In this document: positions 59,367 to 64,000 of the stretch, piece after piece
How positions within the stretch are numbered: the first letter of the stretch is position 1
How the letters are laid out: the number at the start of each line of letters is the position of its first letter
Origin: Mesodorylaimus sp. YZB2_4
Lineage: Eukaryota > Nematoda > Enoplea > Dorylaimida > Dorylaimidae
Assembly (NCBI GenBank): GCA_030248295.1
Contig: JASANH010000304.1
Coordinates: 173,381 to 237,380 of the forward strand
Direction of reading: 5' to 3'
Length of the DNA: 64,000 nucleotides
Translations under genes and position numbers: made by a program
Notes under the pieces: generated by a model
Told to the model about the DNA's origin: nothing
Database searches by the model: none
The model's input: the letters and a program-made list of their open reading frames with translations, nothing else

Positions 59367-59435
59367 GACACCGTTGAGACTAGAATATGAAGTTACGTTA
59401 CAGCGAGTTCAAAGAGGCGAGCACTCTGGTGACCA

Positions 59436-59500
59436 TTTGCGGTTGCTGACTGAGTAATAACATGAAACAGACAAGCAGGGAGAAACGTGAGTTTTGCACG
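59436..59500 (-). pseudogene. Short duplicated fragment of the GPCR TM3 region
   Basis: About 60 bp (CCATTTGCGGTTG, GACTGA, AACAGACAAGCAGGGAGAA on +) closely matches 58935-58992 inside the GPCR gene in the same orientation, with base changes. It lies in the gene's 5' flank. Confidence 0.65.
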
Positions 59501-60559
59501 TGCGGACAACAGTTTTTATATCGAACTGCCTAGCCGGGCGATTAAGTTCTGGATCACAGGAGAACATGCCAGCACGATAAGCTTATAATTACTATAACGC
59601 TATTCAAATCTCATTCGGCAGGAGATAACAGGAACTTTACGCATGACTAAACTTTATTCTTTTCTAAATTAGGATATTAACACGTGTCGAGGTCGGTCGA
59701 CTGACGTGCGTGCCAAGGATGGAGTGTTTTTGTGTCAGAGCACAAGTACAAATTGGTGCATTACTTTCCTTCCTAACAACAAGAAGGAACTAGCCTCTTT
59801 GATTTTTTATATGGCTTATTCCCTCATTAGGACTCTGCTTAAGCAGCTTAGGTCACGTTCAGCAGACTGGAACATGATTTTTAATCAATTAGAAAACGTG
59901 AGTGAAGGAAAGACATGGCTACGCTGATATGTGAAAACATGGGTGGCACTACAGTCTGGCAAAACCTAGTGCGAGGGGTCTATAAAAACAGTTTCTAGCC
60001 CTAATTATAAACTAACGTCAAAAAGTCACAGCGGTCGGTAAGAAATGTCGGGATTACAGGCCCCCACAGCAGCCTGGATTGCAATCGCGCTGGCCTAACT
60101 CTGATCGCGTCATCATACACTACGTGTACAATGTACATACGAGTGCAAAATCAGCCAGCCCTTGATCGAGTATAAAAAATGTTTGATCCCCTTGTACAGT
60201 GTTTTCATGCTCATGCTTAGTTCAGCATATCACAGAGCGCAAGTATGACAAAAAGTAATTCGCCTGACCAATAGCACACCCGGCATTGCTCATAGCGTGA
60301 TATGCAGAGCATTAGCATGATGGACTACGAGTTGAGACTTTACTGTTTACATACTGTAGACCCCTGCTGTTGCACAGGCCTGACACAAAACTGCGTCCAG
60401 GACGCGCACTGTATGGTCCCCCCCCCCGCACCATAGGGAGGGCCATGGATACACTACTCAGGATACTTACAATTAGCAGCCAATGCCCACAGTGTGCGAG
60501 GTCGTCCGCGCAAGGCGCACGGTATTGGGAAACCAGGTTGGGAAATTGGTTTTTTTTCA

Positions 60560-60778
60560 CAGATCTCGATGAATTGCGAATGGAACTAAATATCCCTCGC
60601 CATCGCCCGAGGAAGTCGGTGTCCAATCCAGGATGCCCCCGCGTGGAGGTGCTCCTAGTGAAGACGCGCAGAGGGACGCTGCTGTGTGTGCCGGTCCCCG
60701 CACAGCCCTGCTTAGAAGGTTTGACTGGTTGCCGGCTAGAGGCAAAACGGGCTTTAGCCCACAAAAAATTTTTTGAGC
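60560..60778 (+). mobile_element. SINE family 2 body, truncated copy
   Basis: Contains CGAGGAAGTCGGTGTCC, GTGGAGGTGCTCCTAGTG, GTGCCGGTCCCCGCACAG and GAGGCAAAACGGGC, matching the inverse of 61543-61735. The tRNA-like head seen in the other copy is absent. Confidence 0.65.
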
Positions 60779-61542
60779 AAATAGGTTAAAGTTAATAAAG
60801 AAAAAAGTACTCTTGCCAGGGTGGAGTTCAACAAGCGGAAATATCGAGAAGCACACATAATTAATCCGAATGAAATCATGGCACGGGGCCATCCACGAAG
60901 GACGTCCACCAAACAATGCGATTTTTTGACTCCCCCCTCCCCCTATCCACCTTTCATCCATTTCGCCTGGACACCCCTAAAAAATGGCCGTCCACTTGAG
61001 CAGCCCCCCCGCCATAGGAAAACATTCACTTCAAAAAAGCATTGCTCCCACCATCGAATGATCCGCCGAAATGATGGGTCATTCAGTCTTCAGTTTGATC
61101 CGACTGCTGCATCAGCCAAATCGGGAACTAAAATTTTACGCTCTCTGAAAATGAGTCATGCCACATCCAATTTAAAACTTCTCCAATTTTCCTCTAAAAT
61201 CAGAATTGAATCCCGCTTTAGGTGCAAGGTAGTTCTCCTGAGTTTTTTGACTGGTTCGATGGAGAGTGACAGCGAGGAAGGGTAATATAGGGCAGGCTTA
61301 CTAGGGATGTCATCCCCATAAAGATATCTCATTTCTTGAACGGATCAGCCAGATCGAGATCGGGATTCACGTCGAGGGTCGGATCGATCGATGCTATCTA
61401 TAATTGTCCAACATCTTCAACATCCCCGATAAACCCCTGGCGCCTGGAATCTATCGCCCTGAACGAGGAGTTGCTCTTTCAGCCGCAAATATACGCTCAC
61501 TCTCACATTCAGAGTATTTTTCCAGCAAACCTCCTCTTCCAA

Positions 61543-61950
61543 GCCTGCAGGTCTTGGTTTTTGTGGGCCCAATCCCGTTTTGCCTCTATCTGGCCAGCAG
61601 TCGAACCTTATAAGCAGTGCTGTGCAGGGACCGGCACTCACATCAGCGTTGCTCTGCGTGTCTCCACTAGGAGCACCTCCATGCGAGGGCATACTGGACA
61701 GGACACCGACTTCCTCGGACGATGGCGGGCGGGCTTTGAACCCTATCGGTGCTCGACAGCCGAGACTGTCTACTCGTATGGCTTCCGTCTCTCCACTCGG
61801 AGCACCTCGACGGTACCGTGTGGGCCCCCACTCGGTTCGCTAACCGGCCTACATCACCGGGAATTGAACCCAGGACGAATCCAGCCACTCGCTCCCAAGC
61901 AGTATGTAGAGACCAAATCCGAACCGCTGCACCACCGCGGCCGCCTGCAG
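61543..61950 (-). mobile_element. SINE family 2, copy with tRNA-like head
   Basis: On - it starts with GGTGGTGCAGCGGTTCGG (A-box-like) and CTGGGTTCAATTCCCGG (a near-perfect B box), spaced as in a tRNA with a long variable arm. The GC-rich body shared with 60560-60778 follows. The + strand open frames here are read through the repeat. Confidence 0.7.
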
Positions 61951-61977
61951 GTCTTGTTTACCAAGGCACCTGATTGA

Positions 61978-63521
61978 GCGACAAAGCCACTGGCAGCACA
62001 ACTAAAATCGTTTTATCCACCTCAGAAAATAGATGCCAAAAGGATAAAAGTTGTTTGGGAAAACTGGAATATAATCGACCTGAGTCCTTGGATAGCCGTT
62101 TGATGATTTAAATATTAGTAATTTTCCTCGTATATCCAGCATTAATACCATGGTGATTGCGATAATTTTCCGAGATAACCCGCCGATTTTGTAAAATGGA
62201 CGTCCACTTGGCGGCAGCCTTCCTCCCTCCCCTATCCACTTCCGTCCAATTTCCGCTCACCCCCACCCTCCCCCCCCCTGGGGTGGACGTTCTTGATGGA
62301 TGGGCCTATTCGTTTAGCGAAGATATTCGAAGAGCGGCCGCAGTCGCTAACCGCAGACGACTAAGCAAAAAGTGCGGGAATTTTGAGTTTTGCGCGCCGA
62401 TTAGGTTATTTTTGTGTTTGGACGGGTCGTGACAATCTCCGATCCACTTATTTTTATTTTTATTATTTTTGGCGCGGATGGTCTCATTTGAAAGCCCATC
62501 TCTTTTCACTTGTTTTACAGCGAAATAAAGTGCTTCTTTGCACAAATGCGTGTATGAGATGAATTTTAGTGAAAATTCTTGTATTGAATTTTGTGTTCGA
62601 TCGAATTTCGTCGAGTATAGGAGGAGGCTGCTTCCTTAAAAATTTCAGTCTGCAAAAAGGAAGGTGCTGTTTTCAATTCGTCGCGTTCGAATCTGGTTTG
62701 CTGCATACTAGTTAAGCTATATTTGACACAAAAACTTTTTGAACGGGTCGTGTTCCATGAATATCGACCTGGCCGTGAAATGTTTATCGTTTTCGGGTCC
62801 TCATGGCGTGTACTTCCGAGATTTATGATAGAGGGAATCATTTTTCAAGGTTGGCCATTTTTTGGTCTAATTAGTCGATTCTTGCAGACAGTGCCTCTTA
62901 AATAAGAAACGTTCAGTAATTATGATCATGTGGTCATTATGATTTATTCTAGATCGACGTTGAACCGTGTCGACTTGAACCTGAGACCCGAGATCCATCA
63001 GCCTCACTGACCAAGCCTCACACTACCCGACCCTACCCCAAAAGTTATTGACAAGAAATTTCGGGTCAGGTTGACTCAACTTTGTCACGTGCAGCTGAAT
63101 TTGCTTGGGACAGAAACTTTGCACACTTCGCTGCGTCATGCGACCTTGTTGACCCAATGTTTCAAAAGATTAACCTGACCCGACCTGATCCTGTATCGGG
63201 TCAGCTTCACCCACGCGACCAGATATAGGATCTAATGCTAGATTCTTTCTGGACAAATGTAAGCGAGATTTCGACCAAACAACCCTTGTTTATGTGTATT
63301 TTTATAGGCAGGGCATAAAAAATTTTTTTTACGTGTACACCCATGAGGTACTTACTACTAGGCACAAAAATCATGGGTCAAAATTTTTACTTTGGCAAGA
63401 TCTTGTTCGACCCCAACAGAAAACCTAGAAAATTAAACATACAGTACACACAGTGCCATATTTTGCTACCACACGCGCAGGTGCTGTACCAACGAGAAAC
63501 TCAAGAGCGCGCAGATGCTTT
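61978..63521. other. Intergenic with dispersed repeats
   Basis: GGACGTCCACTTGGC with C-rich sequence (62195-62290) resembles 60900-61010. At 63045-63210 GGGTCAGGTT and AACCTGACCC form loose inverted pairs. 63335-63425 matches 23715-23805. No gene recognised. Confidence 0.4.
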
Positions 63522-63763
63522 CTAAGGAATATAGGTGTGAAGTGCGCAGTCATCCCGACTTGTGACCACATTCGGAGCATCATCCCGATGCCAGGCAAAG
63601 AACTCGCATCTGCTTGTTTGACGATAAAAATTAAAGCTCCGACACCAAACTTCTTTTGAACAAAATGTGGCGCATTCATTGGGCGATGACGCTTGTGTAC
63701 TCGAGGTGATTAGAGACTCGTTCATGCAAACGTCAGGAACGTGAGAAAACGTCTGCGCTTGAT
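63522..63763 (-). CDS. PAN-domain last exon of a lectin/PAN gene (copy F), 5' part beyond window
   Basis: A 242-nt exon after a CTTCCAG acceptor, in the same phase as its sisters: AQTFSHVPDVCMNESLI, NECATFCSKEVWCRSFNF, CEFFAWHRDD, and it stops after YIP. The frame is intact. The lectin and signal exons expected upstream would lie right of 64000; none is seen in the remaining 237 bp. As in the sister genes, this module is predicted to be secreted and to bind an unknown ligand. Confidence 0.78.
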
Positions 63764-64000
63764 CTGGAAGTGTCAGCGGGAATAAAAAACATTTAAATGG
63801 AGTCTAGGCATCAGGGCGCTAGTGGGACATGGACGATAGGACACAGTGTTTGCACAGTGGTTACATATCCAGCAGTTCCCGGTGTTAAACCTGTCCGCGA
63901 GAAAGTCACCCCATTCAATATTGCCGATATCTAGAGCTTACAAAGGAACATCGCCAACCGTCAAGTTGAACTTTAAAAAACGAAAAATTGCAATATGTTC

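Noticed and set aside
61336-61977. 213-codon + strand protein
   Set aside because: It reads through the reverse complement of a SINE with tRNA-like boxes; the matching open frames at 60312-60789 come from the same repeat.
1-64000. CRISPR arrays, operons or phage-like clusters
   Set aside because: Split genes and metazoan families exclude a prokaryotic reading; the tandem repeats present are satellites without spacer structure.

Overview
This is a window of animal (invertebrate, probably ecdysozoan) nuclear DNA. Genes are split by GT-AG introns (commonly 50-70 nt, some over 2 kb), spacing is wide, and there is a mix of LINE, SINE, Mutator-like and foldback repeats. The gene content (receptor guanylate cyclase, class C and class A GPCRs, S28 peptidase, C-type lectin/PAN proteins) is metazoan. 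I cannot name the species from sequence alone. All gene models were assembled by hand from reading-frame continuity, splice-site phase and family motifs.

Layout. 1-8728 (-): a receptor guanylate cyclase lacking only its catalytic domain, which lies left of the window. 10617-11654 (+): a decayed C-type-lectin/PAN gene. 14302-15316 (+): its intact tandem sister, followed by a SINE and an exon fragment. 18.8-23.2 kb: a Mutator-like transposase gene inside terminal inverted repeats, with a second long-TIR transposon inserted at its right end. 23941-27100 (-): a complete S28 serine peptidase with a C-terminal membrane anchor. 28.2-32 kb: AT-rich satellite, a candidate small secreted protein and a candidate terminal exon. 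32654-41331 (+): a complete eight-exon metabotropic-glutamate-type receptor. 41.9 kb (-): an orphan PAN exon. 43.2-46.2 kb (-): a full-ORF non-LTR retrotransposon flanked by homopolymer-rich sequence of doubtful quality. 46889-51665 (-) and 53036-55974 (-): two more lectin/PAN genes, one intact and one with a damaged PAN exon. 58317-59366 (-): an intronless rhodopsin-like GPCR without a DRY motif. 60.4-62 kb: an inverted SINE pair. 63522-63763 (-): the last exon of another lectin/PAN gene that continues beyond the window.

The most interesting signals are three. First, two tandem, homologous, phase-matched exons in the ligand-binding domain of the guanylate cyclase are separated by only 37 nt, so that using both or neither breaks the frame: a likely mutually exclusive exon pair that swaps part of the receptor ectodomain. 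Second, a local family of secreted two-domain C-type lectin + PAN proteins (at least six loci, shared exon architecture) is scattered on both strands and shows birth, decay and fragmentation. Third, the class C receptor keeps the residues that bind the amino-acid backbone but has lost those that bind the glutamate side chain. Only loose functional links between neighbours are evident: most proteins here are secreted or membrane-bound and act in signalling or extracellular recognition.
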